From Diphasiastrum complanatum (Eukaryota > Streptophyta > Lycopodiopsida > Lycopodiales > Lycopodiaceae), in NCBI GenBank assembly GCA_029204225.1, contig CM055092.1, positions 78,219,527-78,283,526 on the forward strand: a stretch of 64,000 bases of DNA. The letters are read 5' to 3'. Shown here piece by piece: positions 1-10,495 of the stretch. How positions within the stretch are numbered: position 1 is the stretch's first letter; each line of letters opens with the position of its first letter. The translations under genes were made by a program, and so were the position numbers. Under the pieces are notes generated by a model. That model was not told the DNA's origin, searched no databases, and worked only from the letters and a program-made list of their open reading frames with translations.

Positions 1-410
1 GTTAGTTTTGAGATTTGGTGAAGATCAAGCCAAAATAGTGGTTCTGGACCCTCGCATACAGTGAAATTTTCACTTAGTGCGAGAGTTAACTCTCGTAGAG
101 AATTTCATAGTGAGATCTGACCCAAATCCAGCTAGTGTAATCCTTAAGAGAGTTACTTCCCACAAATCTGAGAGATATCAAGTTTTTTATCTGCAAAAAT
201 AGCTAAAGAACCCTCACACAGCCAACCCTTGCACAAAAACCACCGTACAAGGCCTAAATCTCACTTTTGACCGATCGGATTGATCAGATCCTTTAAGATC
301 CAGACTGCATCCCACTGTACAAGCAAGATCCAACCACTTTGGGACCCACCATCGGATGGACGCAATTTTTTGGCGAGCATTTCTCGACGAGCATGTCAAG
401 GCGAGCAGAA

Positions 411-538
411 TTTGGCGAGCAATTTTAAGATACATTGTATGATGGCGAGCACTTCTCTAATATGAGGAATTATTTTTGGCGAGCAATATTATGATAGATT
501 GTAGGATGGCGAGCACTTCCTTAATATGAGAAATATTC
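411..538. repeat. Two-copy tandem repeat, 63-64 bp
   Basis: Two head-to-tail copies (about 411-474 and 475-538) each start with TTTGGCGAGCAAT and contain GATGGCGAGCACTTC followed by AATATGAG. They differ at roughly eight positions by eye. The core GGCGAGCA also occurs several times just upstream (370-410), so this looks like the remains of a slightly longer array. Confidence 0.75.
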
Positions 539-1046
539 TAATACTATTTTTTTCCTAGTTTTAGGAATGAAGGTTTGGCAACACATTGACAATTGAGTTT
601 ATAATCTCAAATACATGAGCAAAGTACAATTTGTTTTAGGTTGCTTCTTTTTAGTTCAAGTTTATGAGTCAAATTGAATTGAATCAAGATTGTTTGATTC
701 AAACAACTTTTAGTGGCGAAGCTTGACTATTGAAGGCTTTTGAACCATAGTTGCTCATTCTGAAACAAGTTCCATTTCAGAATGGGACTCCAAAAAGAAG
801 TAAAACAAAAACATATATTTTTCACAAAGAAAATAAAAAACAACTACTTTGTAGACCTTGGTGTGAAGTCCAAATGTCAGTTTTCTCTTAACATTGTACA
901 CATTTATAACTTGAAAATTGTACACATATGTATGAACATAAATGAAACTACAAATGTGGTTTTATTAGGCATCTACTTTCCAAATGCCACACCTGAAGAT
1001 ACTAGGCTTCGTAATTTTAGACAAAACATTTTTTTTCAATTTTTTT

Positions 1047-1398
1047 CTCGGGCTCCCTGAATGCCCAGGTGCCCGAGAAAAAAATTTGCCCAAAAAAAAA
1101 TTCAAATTTTTTTTTTCTTGCCCAAAAGAAAATTCAAAAAAAAAAAATTCTAAATTTTTCTTTCCCGAAATTTTTTTTTTTCAAAATGTTTTTTTTCCCA
1201 AAAAAATTTTCAGGCACCCCGGCATTAGAGTTGGCGCTAATGCTCGGGTGCTCGAGAAAAAAAAATCGATTTTTTTTTTAAAAAAATGTGCCCAAGAAAA
1301 AGAATTCGGAATTTTTTTTTTTTTGAATTTTTATTTTTCAAATTTTTTTTCTCGGGCACCTGGGCATTAGCACCGGCGCTAATGCTCGGGTGCCTAAG
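1047..1398. repeat. Three GC-rich hairpin palindromes in A/T-run DNA
   Basis: Three imperfect inverted repeats lie about 140-165 bp apart: 1047-1077, 1211-1256 and 1351-1398. The best one pairs CTCGGGCACC at its left end with GGTGCC near its right end, and GGGCATTAGC with GCTAATGCTC around a short GC loop. Each is bordered by T-runs on the left and A-runs on the right, which would extend the stem. The second and third share the CATTAG/CTAATG arms. They may be fold-back elements or copies of one hairpin unit; no protein is encoded. Confidence 0.7.
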
Positions 1399-1748
1399 AA
1401 AAAAAATTCAAATTTTTTTTTTCAAGGGCAAATTTTTGACAAATTGACTCATAAGTGGCCTTTAATGAGTCTCATGACTCCTTGGCCGAAATACAAGAGG
1501 CTACCTCTCTTAGAAACTCATTGATTACATTCATATTAATGCAACGTAGAGTAAGATTTGTCTTCTTCTTGTACCTTTGCAACTCTTGTCCACCTTGAGG
1601 CTCCTCCACCTTATCGAAGACAAGGCAAACAGGTCTTGGAGTATTAGCAATGACTCCATTCGTTGCTACGGTGAACGGACATCTGCAGAAAAGTTGATGA
1701 TGTTCCCCATGTCCTTATTGGTAGTGGCTCAGAATTTGTTTTTTCAAC

Positions 1749-2121
1749 CTGTCAGAGGAAGAAAAATCCACCTGGGAAGCGGTTAAGACGGCTCTCATTA
1801 CGCGCTTTAAACCAAGAAAGTTCTTGGAAGATCCATTTCTCCTACTGAGTAAAGTCAAGATGGGAAAAAGAGAAAGGGTCAGGGACTATATTGAACGGGT
1901 CAAACATCTAAATCCGAGTGCAGTGCAGCCCTAACTCCCGATCATGCGGTGATCATGTGGTTCCTAGTCGGACTACCACGAAGCATCAGAAGAGAACTGA
2001 AACGACGAGAGCAGTACGCTACTCTACAAGAAGCTATGGAAGATGCCATCATGGAAGAGGATGAGGGATCTGACGACGAATATCCATCCACCCACACTCC
2101 TACTCCCTCATTAGCATCATC
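1749..2121 (+). pseudogene. Ty3/gypsy-type gag fragment
   Basis: The frame starting at 1749 reads LSEEEKSTWE, then a stretch with RFKPRKFLEDPF and RERVRDYIERV. After a frame change near 1925 it continues ALTPDHAVIMWFLVGLP and RRELKRRE up to the junction with element A. This order (acidic start, Trp, RF..R...L, YI..., LP..., R..L) is that of the retrotransposon gag domain of plant Ty3/gypsy elements. An in-frame stop and a shift near 1925 break the frame. The fragment ends abruptly where the LTR of element A begins (2122), so A inserted into it; its continuation is not visible beyond A. Confidence 0.7.
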
Positions 2122-2772
2122 TGTGAAAGATTTCAGATCCTTAAGATCTAATATACTTGAATGATCTCTGGTTAGAAAGAGAAATACACTACCAATCTCA
2201 CCAATGTAGAAAAATCAGCATCTACACACAAAATGAGATGCAAACACCAATAGAACTTGATCAAACTTGAATGACATGAAAAAGTACTGTTGCTGTCCAT
2301 ACAAAACCAGCAAGCTACTTTATTTCACACGTGTGGATCCAAAAATAGCAAATATAGATCATTCTACACATAGAATTGCAAGCAATCACCAAGATAGTGC
2401 ACCAATGGATAGTAGAACCCAAGAGAACCATGTATAAGCATGAAATGAGATAGAGAAGAGAGAAGATCACTCTCTCCACAAGTTCAATCCTCTTATAACA
2501 GGTCCAAACCCTATTTGGTCGCTTGGCTTTCCCACCAAAATGCTAACCCTACTAATTTTGGGTCTAGATTCAATGTACCCAACTATTCAAATTTGAATCT
2601 ACTCAAAATCGCATTCTAACTTTCCCACACTTTCAAAAAGTGTTTATTCAAATGAAATTTAGACTAATGAACTTTGAAAAGTCAACCTCTAAGTCTAAAA
2701 GAAGTTTTGGCCTCAATATGCCAAATATGGAAATATAGCAAAAATGTGATGAAACTAGTTGAATCTTTCACA
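2122..2772 (-). repeat. 3' LTR of element A
   Basis: A 651-bp LTR bounded by TGTGAAAG and CTTTCACA (TG...CA ends, short inverted repeat). It directly follows the purine-rich tract of the RNase H end on the minus strand. Its first 180 bp match 6008-6187, the truncated 5' LTR, with roughly a dozen differences by eye, and it is clearly related to the LTRs of element B. Confidence 0.9.
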
Positions 2773-4333
2773 CTCCCTCTTCAACTAGTTTTAGCATAGA
2801 CTTTGATAGCACTCCAAGTGAGGTCCTATGCTTCATGAACAAGTCCTTTTCCAATGCTTTGGTGAAGATATCAGCTACACATTCCCTTGAAAACACATGT
2901 TGAAGCTCCACCTCCTTTGCAATGACTCGCTCCCTCACAAAATGATATTGTATCTCAATATGCTTGCTCCTAGCATGAAAGATAGGATTCAATGCCATTC
3001 CTTGGGCTGATTGATTGTCACAAAAGATGATTGGGCTCTCTGAAAAATCTAGCAAGTGAAGATCCTTGATCATCCTCTTGATCCATACCATCTCCTTTGT
3101 GCAATGTGTAAGATCTTTGTACTCGGCCTCACTAGATGACAATGAGATAGTGGCTTGTTTCTTTGACATCCATGATATAGCTCCATCACCTATGAAAATA
3201 CAATAAGCACTAATGGATTTCCTATCAATTACATCTCCAGCATAGTCCGAATATGAAAATCCAAAAAGATTAGGTGATGATCCCTCATACAATATGCCAA
3301 AATCTCGAGTTCCAATGATGTACCTCAAAACTCCTTTCCTAGCTTCCAATGCTCCTCACTAGGATCTTGCATGAATTGACTCAATCTTCCAGCACAATAG
3401 CTTAGATCAGGTCTAGTAATGGGTAGATAGATGAGTGAACCAACTAGCTTCCTATCAAGAGTAATGTCCTCGAAGGATCTTTCTTTACCCCTTATAGTTA
3501 GCTTTACATGAGACTCCATAGGTGTATCAATAGCTTTTGCATCTACCATATGAAATCTTTCTAGAATAGAATTAGCATACTTCTCTTGACAAAAGAAAGT
3601 AGATTGAGAAGATCTAATGACTTCTATTCCCAAAATGTAATGCAAATTACCAAGATCTTGCATCTCAAACTCCTTCTTAAGAGCATTCTTGATATCCTCC
3701 ACATCTTGAATGTCTCCACCACTCAAGATGATATCATCCACATAGATTAGCAAGATGGTAACATCATTTCCAGCAAATCTATAATAAAGTGAATGATCAT
3801 ACTCACTCATAACAAAGCCTTGAGAGAGTAAAAAAGTGTTAAGCTTAGCATACCAACTCCTTGGTGCTTGCTTAAGGCCATACAAACTCTTTTGTAGAAG
3901 ACACACATGATTTGGCTTTGTTGATGAAGTGTAGCTCTCGGGTTGCTCCATGTACACTTCCTCCTCAAGATCACCATTCAAGAATGCATTTGAAATGTCC
4001 ATTTGTCATAGATCCCATCCATAAAGTGTAGCAAGTGAAATGATGACTCGAATGCTTACCATCTTTGCCACGGGTTGCAAAGGTCTCATCATAGTCAATC
4101 CCTTGTTGTTGAGCATATCCTTTTGCCACTAACCTTGTCTTGTACTTGTTGATAGATCCATCTTGGTTTGTCTTCACCTTGAAGATCCATTTGCATCCAA
4201 TAGCTTTTTTGTCCTTAGGCAACTCCACCAATCTCCATGTTCCATTCTTCATAAGAGCTTGATACTCGAGATCCATTGCTTGGATCCACTCCTCTTCTTT
4301 CCTTGGTTGATCTACAATTGTAGGCTCATCCAA
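2768..4333 (-). pseudogene. Element A linker, reverse transcriptase and RNase H
   Basis: On the minus strand, 4333 to 3971 covers the linker and RT start, with [12 protein letters not shown] and [12 protein letters not shown]. 4002 to 3325 covers the RT core, with MDISNAFLNG, LYGLKQAPRSWY and the catalytic YVDDIILSG. 3349 to 2768 covers RNase H, with SDYAGD, SSSEAEYK and HARSKHIEI. The reading frame changes near 4078 (one base gained relative to B) and near 3335 (one base lost). An in-frame TGA at 4006-4008 lies just before MDISNAF and is shared with element B. The RT and RNase H motifs themselves are intact. Confidence 0.88.
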
Positions 4334-4365
4334 AGAGGTTAGAAAAGCAACATAATTTCCAAAAA

Positions 4366-5407
4366 CTACTTGCTTACCCTTTTGATCATATGTGCGCCTT
4401 GAAGGTACTTGTATCTCTCTTGATGTTCTCCTTGGCTTTTGACTTGATGACCATATGCCAACAAAGAAGTGAAGTACTCTTTGTGAAAGGTCATGTGTGA
4501 ACTTGCTCCACTATCAATCCACCAAGGATCTAGATCTCCATCATTAGCAAGCATACATGAAGACATCACAAAAGAATCATCATTTGCATCTTGAACATCC
4601 AAACCATCCTCATCAAGAGTAAGATTACCTTGCTTGTCTCCTTGATCTCTCTTCTTCTTGTAGCACTTAGTGTCCTTTGATGCCACAATAGAAGCACTTG
4701 AGCTTTGATATATCCTTCTTTTTGCCACTTGAATAAGCATCCACTTGATCTTGCCCTTTAGACCACTTACTTTTGGTTTTGCCCTTTGTGAACATAACAT
4801 CCTCTTGAAGTGTCGATGTAGATCCACTTCTTGCTTGAAGCCTATATTCTTCATTGATCAAGATCTCTTGAAGATCCATCAAACTTGGCAAAGTCTTTTG
4901 AATAGCAATGCTTTGAACAATGTTAGCATGAGCATCCAACAAGCCATTAAGAATCACTTGAATAAGCTCTCCTTCCTTAATGCTTTCATCTATGCAAGCT
5001 AACTCATCATTCAATGCTTTCATTCTCAAAACAAAAGTACTTGGACTTTCTTCATTTTTTTGCAAACAAGAAAAGATTTGTCTTCTTAGAGTCAACACTC
5101 TAGAAGTAGACTTGGATTCATAAAGCTTCTTCAATGAATTCCAAGCTTCCAAAGATGATGTACACTTACCAACTTCCTTGAGAAGTTCATTGGTAACATT
5201 CATCTTTATCATGTGTAGAGCCTTCTTGGCCCTCTTGTCATACCTCACTTGATCTTGTTGTGTTTCTGGTCTCTCCTCCAAACCTACAACAATATCCAAA
5301 ATATCATTCATCTCAAAAAGTGACTCCATCCTCACTTTCCACAATGAATAGTTACTTGAGGTAAGCCTATCATTGGCTTCCAACATGACTCCAATTGAGG
5401 TTGCCAT
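4366..5407 (-). pseudogene. Element A gag and protease start
   Basis: The gag frame starts at 5407 with MATSIGVMLEANDRLT, then a gag domain with NYSLWKVRMESLFEMND and AWNSLKKLYESKS. It reaches a zinc knuckle CFYCGIKGH that is cut: an 8-bp loss near 4667 relative to B removes the last Cys of the CCHC motif and shifts the frame. The second frame (to 4366) carries the protease active site [20 protein letters not shown]. It then jumps directly into the linker that precedes RT, so the pre-integrase and integrase regions are missing. Confidence 0.88.
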
Positions 5408-6007
5408 GTAGCAATGACTTGATCTTCTCTTTCAACCTGTTTCAATGCACAAAGCACTCCTTTGAACAGCAACAAATGCTTTCAAAAGAAATCACCAAGG
5501 TTTGAAACTATCTCACAAACTCTCTTCTAGCACTTATCCAAGAAAATCAACACATAGAACCATGAAATCTTGATCAACCTATGATCTATCCTCAATCTAA
5601 TGACTTTTGCCACTTACTAAGATTGAAACACACTCAAATGAAGTACAACAACCTCAGTATCTAGAGATCCAATCAAAATTAGGGTTTTGACAACATCACA
5701 AAAAATTGACTATTCCAAATCTACATGCAAATGCTGAAAATTTGATATGCAATCTATAAGCCACCACTTAGGCTTATCCATTGATTCAAAAATCGGTCAA
5801 ATACAGTATGTGAATTCAAAAATTGAAATTGATCAAGTATATTGACCTATATAGTGTTTTGATCTACAAAAGAACCAATCTACAAAAGCAAAAAACTCAA
5901 TTTTGATGTAGAATCCTCTCTAGCATGCTCTAGACTTGATATCTTCACCAAATCATTGATAGATCTGATTTCCTCCTTCATAACTTGAAACACAAGCTCT
6001 AATACCA
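5408..6007 (-). promoter_or_regulatory. Element A leader and primer-binding site
   Basis: The untranslated leader lies between the 5' LTR and gag. Next to the LTR, 5996-6007 reads TGGTATTAGAGC on the minus strand. This is the plant initiator tRNA-Met primer site with one change from TGGTATCAGAGC. No other gene is visible in these 600 bp. Confidence 0.8.
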
Positions 6008-6187
6008 TGTGAAAGATTTCAGATCCTTAAGATCCAATCTACTTGAATGATATTTGGCTAGAAAGAAAAATACACTACCAATCTCACCAATGTAGAAAAA
6101 TCAGCATCTACACACAAAATGAGATGCAAACACCAATAGAACTTGATCAAACTTAAATGAAATGAAAAATTACTGTTGCTGTCCATA
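6008..6187 (-). repeat. Truncated 5' LTR of element A
   Basis: Starts TGTGAAAGATTTCAG next to the primer site and matches the first 180 bp of the 2122-2772 LTR. It stops near 6187, where GC-rich fold-back DNA begins; the other two thirds of the LTR are absent. Confidence 0.88.
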
Positions 6188-6319
6188 CGTAGGAGAAGGC
6201 CCGAAGCCCTCGGGCCTTCCTTGCTGGTTGGGGCCTGCCCTCGGGCTCCCGCCCTCGGGCAAGGGCCATCCCAACAAGGAAGGCCCTCAGGCAGGGCCTT
6301 CCCCCCCCCCACGTAATAG
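6186..6319. repeat. GC-rich fold-back element
   Basis: A long imperfect inverted repeat. The left arm runs TACGTAGGAGAAGGCCC, CCTCGGGCCTTCCTTG, then GGTTGGGGC. The right arm carries the complements CCCAACAAGGAAGGCCC and GGGCCTTCC, then a C-run and CACGTA. The arms enclose GCCCTCGGGC units in the loop. It replaces the inner part of the LTR of element A. I infer a fold-back transposon or a rearrangement product; no target duplication is evident. Confidence 0.6.
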
Positions 6320-6789
6320 TCTTTGCCTCCACGGTTTCAGCTCCTGCCACAACAATCACAGGCCCTCGCCTCCGCAAGAGCACCAATGCTGGCAAGTGCA
6401 CCATGGTTCACATCAAGGACACATACATCCTTTGGCTCTTCTTGAGGAGGGCATGTAGGTGGGTGTGCGAACTGCAGCAGACCGAATCCATGACTTGGAA
6501 GGCTCTTCGACGTCAGGTAACATGTCAAGAATTCAAATTTGAACATTAAAAGTTAGAATTTCAACTTTCAAGTAGATTGTAACAAATAGGTTTCAGCTTT
6601 CAACTTTGAAGTTTGAAGTCTCAACATGGGTATTCCAAAGTTTCAAGTTTGGAACTTTGAACTTTGAACTTTCAGATTTTGAGTTTTAAGTTTTAGCATT
6701 CACGATTTACTTACATTCAACAAGTTATAGGTTTCACTGGTCAAGACTCAAGAATTAGATGATTGAAGGCCTCAGGCATCACCGATCAT
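6320..6789. other. Non-coding stretch before element F
   Basis: No gene is recognisable. The first 180 bp are moderately GC-rich; overlapping short frames on both strands here have no domain and look like shadows of the fold-back. From about 6560 the DNA becomes a simple-sequence-like run of CTTTCAAGTTTGAA variants. Confidence 0.6.
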
Positions 6790-6794
6790 GACTC

Positions 6795-7475
6795 TGTGAA
6801 AATTACAGCAAATAAGGATCCTAACCACTTGAAATGATGAGGGAAACAATAGATTATGATTTCATAAGATTAGCACAAGTTGAACCATCAAAATCCATCA
6901 AAAATCTATGCTTGAACCTCACTAAATGGCCCAAATCCTTGAAGAAGGCTTCACACATGTGAAAGTACGGCCTCCCACAGTCTGAGTACTGTACACCAGA
7001 CCTACATTCAATCCTATAATCATTAGTAATCACAAGTACTCAAACAATTATGAACATAGAGAGCAATTGCACCATTATGAGAGAAAAATCATGAAATTGC
7101 TTGATTGATTTTGGTGAGATATCATCACCTATATATACATGATCCATCACGGTTTTGGGCAGGTATGAGTAGCCCTAAACCTATCCCTAATGCTAATTTT
7201 GGTGGATCTTTCATCCCTACCAAGTTAGGGCTGGAATCTTGGAGATCCCTCAACAATGCAAAAATTACCAAAAATAGCTCCTATTTTTTCTCCCTTGTAT
7301 CTAAGCATAATTTGGACTCATTCCAAAGGTTCTAACACTTAGGTCTACTTGAGAACATCCTTATGAATGGAATCCTATGCTATTTGGCACGTGTGACAAG
7401 CCACATCATGACCATCTAACTATTTACAAGTCATATGACCAAAACTAGTCAAGCTAGAATTGTGAATTTTTAACA
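6795..7475 (-). repeat. 3' LTR of element F
   Basis: A 681-bp LTR with TGT...ACA ends. A TATATATAGG box on the minus strand at about 7128-7137 is the likely promoter TATA. It is almost identical to 12240-12921, and the internal side borders the polypurine tract at 7476-7486. Confidence 0.95.
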
Positions 7476-7486
7476 CTCCTCCTCAC
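7476..7486 (-). promoter_or_regulatory. Polypurine tract of element F
   Basis: The minus strand reads GTGAGGAGGAG directly against the start of the 3' LTR. This is the usual site and composition for the plus-strand DNA primer of LTR retrotransposons. Confidence 0.85.
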
Positions 7487-7489
7487 TAT

Positions 7490-10471
7490 CTAGCTTGGTT
7501 CAATCATTGCTTTACTAATCACTCCAAGTGATGATCTGAACTTCATAAAAGGTGTCTTTTGAAGTGGTTTAGTAAGTAGATGCTCCAAAGCAATCTCCTT
7601 GGCTTGCACCATTTCTCTCACAAAGTGATGGCATATCTCAATGTGCTTAGATCTTGCATGGAAGATTGGGTTAGATGCAAGGTGTTGGGCTGATATATTG
7701 TCATTGTAGATGATTGGTGCCTCCTCTGAATCCATGATCTTTAGTTCCACCAATAATCTCTTGATCCAAAGTACCTCCTTTGTAGTGGTTGTCAAAGCTT
7801 TGTACTCGGCCTCGGTTGAAGATAGAGATATAGTTTCTTGCTTTTTTGAAAGCCATGAAACCACACCTTCTCCTATGAAAATTGAATAGGCACTTTTTGA
7901 TTTCCTATCCCTCTTGTCCCCTGCAAAATCTGAATCACTAAATGCATGAAGGTTAATCACATCTCCTCTATATAGAATCCCAAAATCCAATGTACCCAAG
8001 ATGTATCTTAGAATCCTCTTAGCCTTTTTCCAATGGATATTCAATGGCTTTTGCATGGATTGGCTCAACCTACATACACTAAAGCTAAGATCTGGTCTAG
8101 TTATAGTGATCCACATTAAGGAACCTATAAGTTGCCTAAACAAAGTGATGTCCATGAAGGATCTTTCATCACCTTCATTTGGCACTTTTACATCTTGCTC
8201 CATTGGTGTGTCAACACTTTTGCATACTTCCATCTTAAACTTCTTCAAAAGACTTTGAGCATAGTTTACTTGACTTATAAAGATAAAATCAGACCCTCTA
8301 AGTACTTCTATGCCTAAGATGAAGTGAAGACACCCTAGATCTACCATCTTGAACTCTAAGGATAGATCTATCTTGATTTTTTCAATACCATCAACACTAT
8401 TTCCACTAATGATGATGTCATCTACATAAATGAGTAAAAGTACAATACCAACATCATCAAACTTAATGTAAAGAGTGGGATCATATTCACTTTGAACAAA
8501 AGAAAGTGAAATAAGATAGCAATGTAGTCTTGAATTCCAAGATCTCGAGGCTTGCTTCAAGCCATAGATGCTTCTTTGGAGATGGCATACTTTGTTCTCC
8601 ATTCCATGCTTGATGAACCCTTGTGGCTGCTCCATATAGATATCCTCTTCCAAAAAACCATTCAAGAAAGCATTAGAGACATCCATTTGACATAGAATCC
8701 ATCCAAAATGTGATGCAAGTGCAATGATTAGCCTTATTGTGACCATCTTGGCCACGGGTGCAAAAGTTTCCTCATAGTCTATCCCTCTCTCTTGAGCATA
8801 ACCTTTTGCAACTAATCTTGCTTTATGTTTGTTAACACTCCCATTTGCATTCAACTTAAGCTTGAAGACCCACTTGCATCCTATTACATTCCTTTGAGGT
8901 CTCTCAACAAGCAACCAAGTTTCATTCTCAATCAAGGCATCATACTCATCCAACATAGCTTTATACCATTCTTTGGAGTTCAATGCATCTTCAACATTAG
9001 ACGGTTCTTCAAAACTAGATAAAGCATAAGAAGTGGATGATATACCCTCAACTTGCTGTCCTTTGCCTTGATATGTGAGCCTTGATGGCTCCACTTTTGC
9101 CCTTGAAGATCTCCTTGGTGTGATAGGTGGGTTTGGTGCTTGCTCCTCCATGAGCTCCTCCTCAAAACCAACATCTTGCTCCTCGGCCATCTTCTTCTTG
9201 ATTGTTGGAGCACTTGAGCCTTCTTCACGCATATGCATATGATGTTCATCAAAGATGACATCCCTTGAAACAACAAATTTGTTCAAGGATGGGAGATAGA
9301 CTTTGTAGCCCTTGCTTGAGCTTGCATATCCAAGCATGATCCCTCTTGTGGAAGATGGATCCTCCTTGGTTCTTGTTTCCAATGGCACATGCACATAACA
9401 TATACACCCAAAAACTTTCAAGTGATTAAGATTGGGTTTCTTTCCATACAACATCTCATATGGAGTTTTGCCTTCAATTGCTTTGCAAGACACCCTATTC
9501 ATCAAGTAGTTTGCACATACAAGAGACTCACCCCAAAAGGATTTGGGCAAACAAGCATCTAGTCTTAAAGCCTTAGAACATTCACATAATGTTCTATTCC
9601 TTCTTTCAGCAACTCCATTTTGTTGAGGAGTGTAAGGACAAGAAGTCTCTTTATTGATCCCTTCCTCCTCACAAAAGGCCTTGAACTCATTGGAGATGAA
9701 TTCTCCACCATTGTCACTTCTAAGAATCTTGATGCTATGATTATGATGCTTTTCCACAAACAACTTGAACTTTACAAAAGTATCAAATACTTGAGACTTG
9801 AAGGAAAGTAAGAACACCCAACAATATCTTGAGTAGTCATCAATGAAGGTTAAAAACATGGATGAACCTCCATTAGATTTGGTGCTAGCAATGTGCACAT
9901 CCGAGTGTATGAGTTCAAGAGGATGAGATGACTTTGTGATGGAGTTAGGAAACACCTTCTTATGTGCCTTGGATAAGGCACAAGCTTCACAAACCTTGTC
10001 TTCCTTCCCAATAGACCTTGGTAGGCCTAAAGCATACTCCTCCTTGATCATAGCCTCCATGGAACCCAAGTTGACATGTCCAAGTCTTTTGTGCCATAAA
10101 GTAAAGGTAGATATTTTGCTCTTCTCGGCCAACATGACAACATTAGTATCCACAAATGCATCCAGCTTATAAAGTTTGCCAAGTCTAGTGCCCTTAGCCA
10201 CTATCTTACCCTTCTTCTTGATGAAACATTCATTTGAAGCAAAGTCAACATTGAAACCATTGTCTACCATTTGGCCAACACTTAGTAGATTCTTTGTTAT
10301 TGTAGGAATGTACAAAACACCTTCTATGTTGATCTTTTTGGAAGATCCTAAGCAAAGGGGAATGCTACCAACTCCTTCAATCTTACAAGCTTCATCATTT
10401 GCTGTATAGATAGACTTTATAGGTCCATCATAAGATAAGAGAGAAGAGAAAAACTCCCTTTTACTAGTCAT
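7490..10471 (-). CDS. Element F pol: protease, integrase, RT, RNase H
   Basis: An open frame of 993 codons from the first Met; the frame is open further upstream to the TGA at 10496, and the protease active site DSGASSH lies in that upstream stretch. Next come the integrase zinc site (HKRLGHVNL...CEACALSKAHK, about residues 127-170), the integrase core ([34 protein letters not shown]; about 190-300) and the linker with PRRSSRAKVEPSRL. Then come RT (GCKWVFKLK, MDVSNAFLNG, YGLKQASRSW, YVDDIIISG) and RNase H (FSDSDFAGD, SSTEAEYKAL, HARSKHIEI). It ends VISKAMIEPS. All catalytic residues that I can check are present. It would be made as one polyprotein with gag if the TGA were read through; otherwise pol has no start of its own. 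An intact host gene is excluded by the LTR context. Confidence 0.92.
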   Translation of the reverse strand: MTSKREFFSSLLSYDGPIKSIYTANDEACKIEGVGSIPLCLGSSKKINIEGVLYIPTITKNLLSVGQMVDNGFNVDFASNECFIKKKGKIVAKGTRLGKLYKLDAFVDTNVVMLAEKSKISTFTLWHKRLGHVNLGSMEAMIKEEYALGLPRSIGKEDKVCEACALSKAHKKVFPNSITKSSHPLELIHSDVHIASTKSNGGSSMFLTFIDDYSRYCWVFLLSFKSQVFDTFVKFKLFVEKHHNHSIKILRSDNGGEFISNEFKAFCEEEGINKETSCPYTPQQNGVAERRNRTLCECSKALRLDACLPKSFWGESLVCANYLMNRVSCKAIEGKTPYEMLYGKKPNLNHLKVFGCICYVHVPLETRTKEDPSSTRGIMLGYASSSKGYKVYLPSLNKFVVSRDVIFDEHHMHMREEGSSAPTIKKKMAEEQDVGFEEELMEEQAPNPPITPRRSSRAKVEPSRLTYQGKGQQVEGISSTSYALSSFEEPSNVEDALNSKEWYKAMLDEYDALIENETWLLVERPQRNVIGCKWVFKLKLNANGSVNKHKARLVAKGYAQERGIDYEETFAPVAKMVTIRLIIALASHFGWILCQMDVSNAFLNGFLEEDIYMEQPQGFIKHGMENKVCHLQRSIYGLKQASRSWNSRLHCYLISLSFVQSEYDPTLYIKFDDVGIVLLLIYVDDIIISGNSVDGIEKIKIDLSLEFKMVDLGCLHFILGIEVLRGSDFIFISQVNYAQSLLKKFKMEVCKSVDTPMEQDVKVPNEGDERSFMDITLFRQLIGSLMWITITRPDLSFSVCRLSQSMQKPLNIHWKKAKRILRYILGTLDFGILYRGDVINLHAFSDSDFAGDKRDRKSKSAYSIFIGEGVVSWLSKKQETISLSSTEAEYKALTTTTKEVLWIKRLLVELKIMDSEEAPIIYNDNISAQHLASNPIFHARSKHIEICHHFVREMVQAKEIALEHLLTKPLQKTPFMKFRSSLGVISKAMIEPS

Positions 10472-10495
10472 GTGTGAACTAGCACCCGAGTCAAT

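Larger units (their letters stand above)
1..1748. other. Non-coding AT-rich stretch
   Basis: I see no gene here. Short open frames at 214-465 and 782-1370 are low-complexity products of A/T runs and of the repeated hairpins, with no recognisable domain. Contents I can support are a two-copy tandem duplication near 411-538 and three GC hairpins set in poly-A/poly-T at 1047-1398. The remainder, about 540-1040 and 1400-1748, shows no structure that I recognise. Confidence 0.7.
2122..6187 (-). mobile_element. Ty1/copia element A, defective, no integrase
   Basis: The order on the minus strand is truncated 5' LTR (6008-6187), primer site (5996-6007), leader, gag, protease start, linker, reverse transcriptase, RNase H, 3' LTR (2122-2772). 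It belongs to the same family as element B: gag and RT are nearly collinear and both end in KLVEEGV followed at once by the LTR. Compared with B, A lacks everything from just after the protease active site to the linker before RT, which removes the integrase. It also has several frameshifts. It can no longer make its own proteins but keeps the cis sequences at its 3' side. The 5' LTR is cut at 6187, where a GC-rich fold-back begins. Confidence 0.9.

Noticed and set aside
782-1370. Phe/Lys-rich frames of 92-128 codons
   Set aside because: They run through A/T homopolymers and the GC hairpins; no domain, biased composition only.
7105-7335. 76-codon frame occurring identically at 12551-12781
   Set aside because: Its duplication is explained by the two LTRs of element F; it lies inside the LTR and is on the strand opposite to the element.
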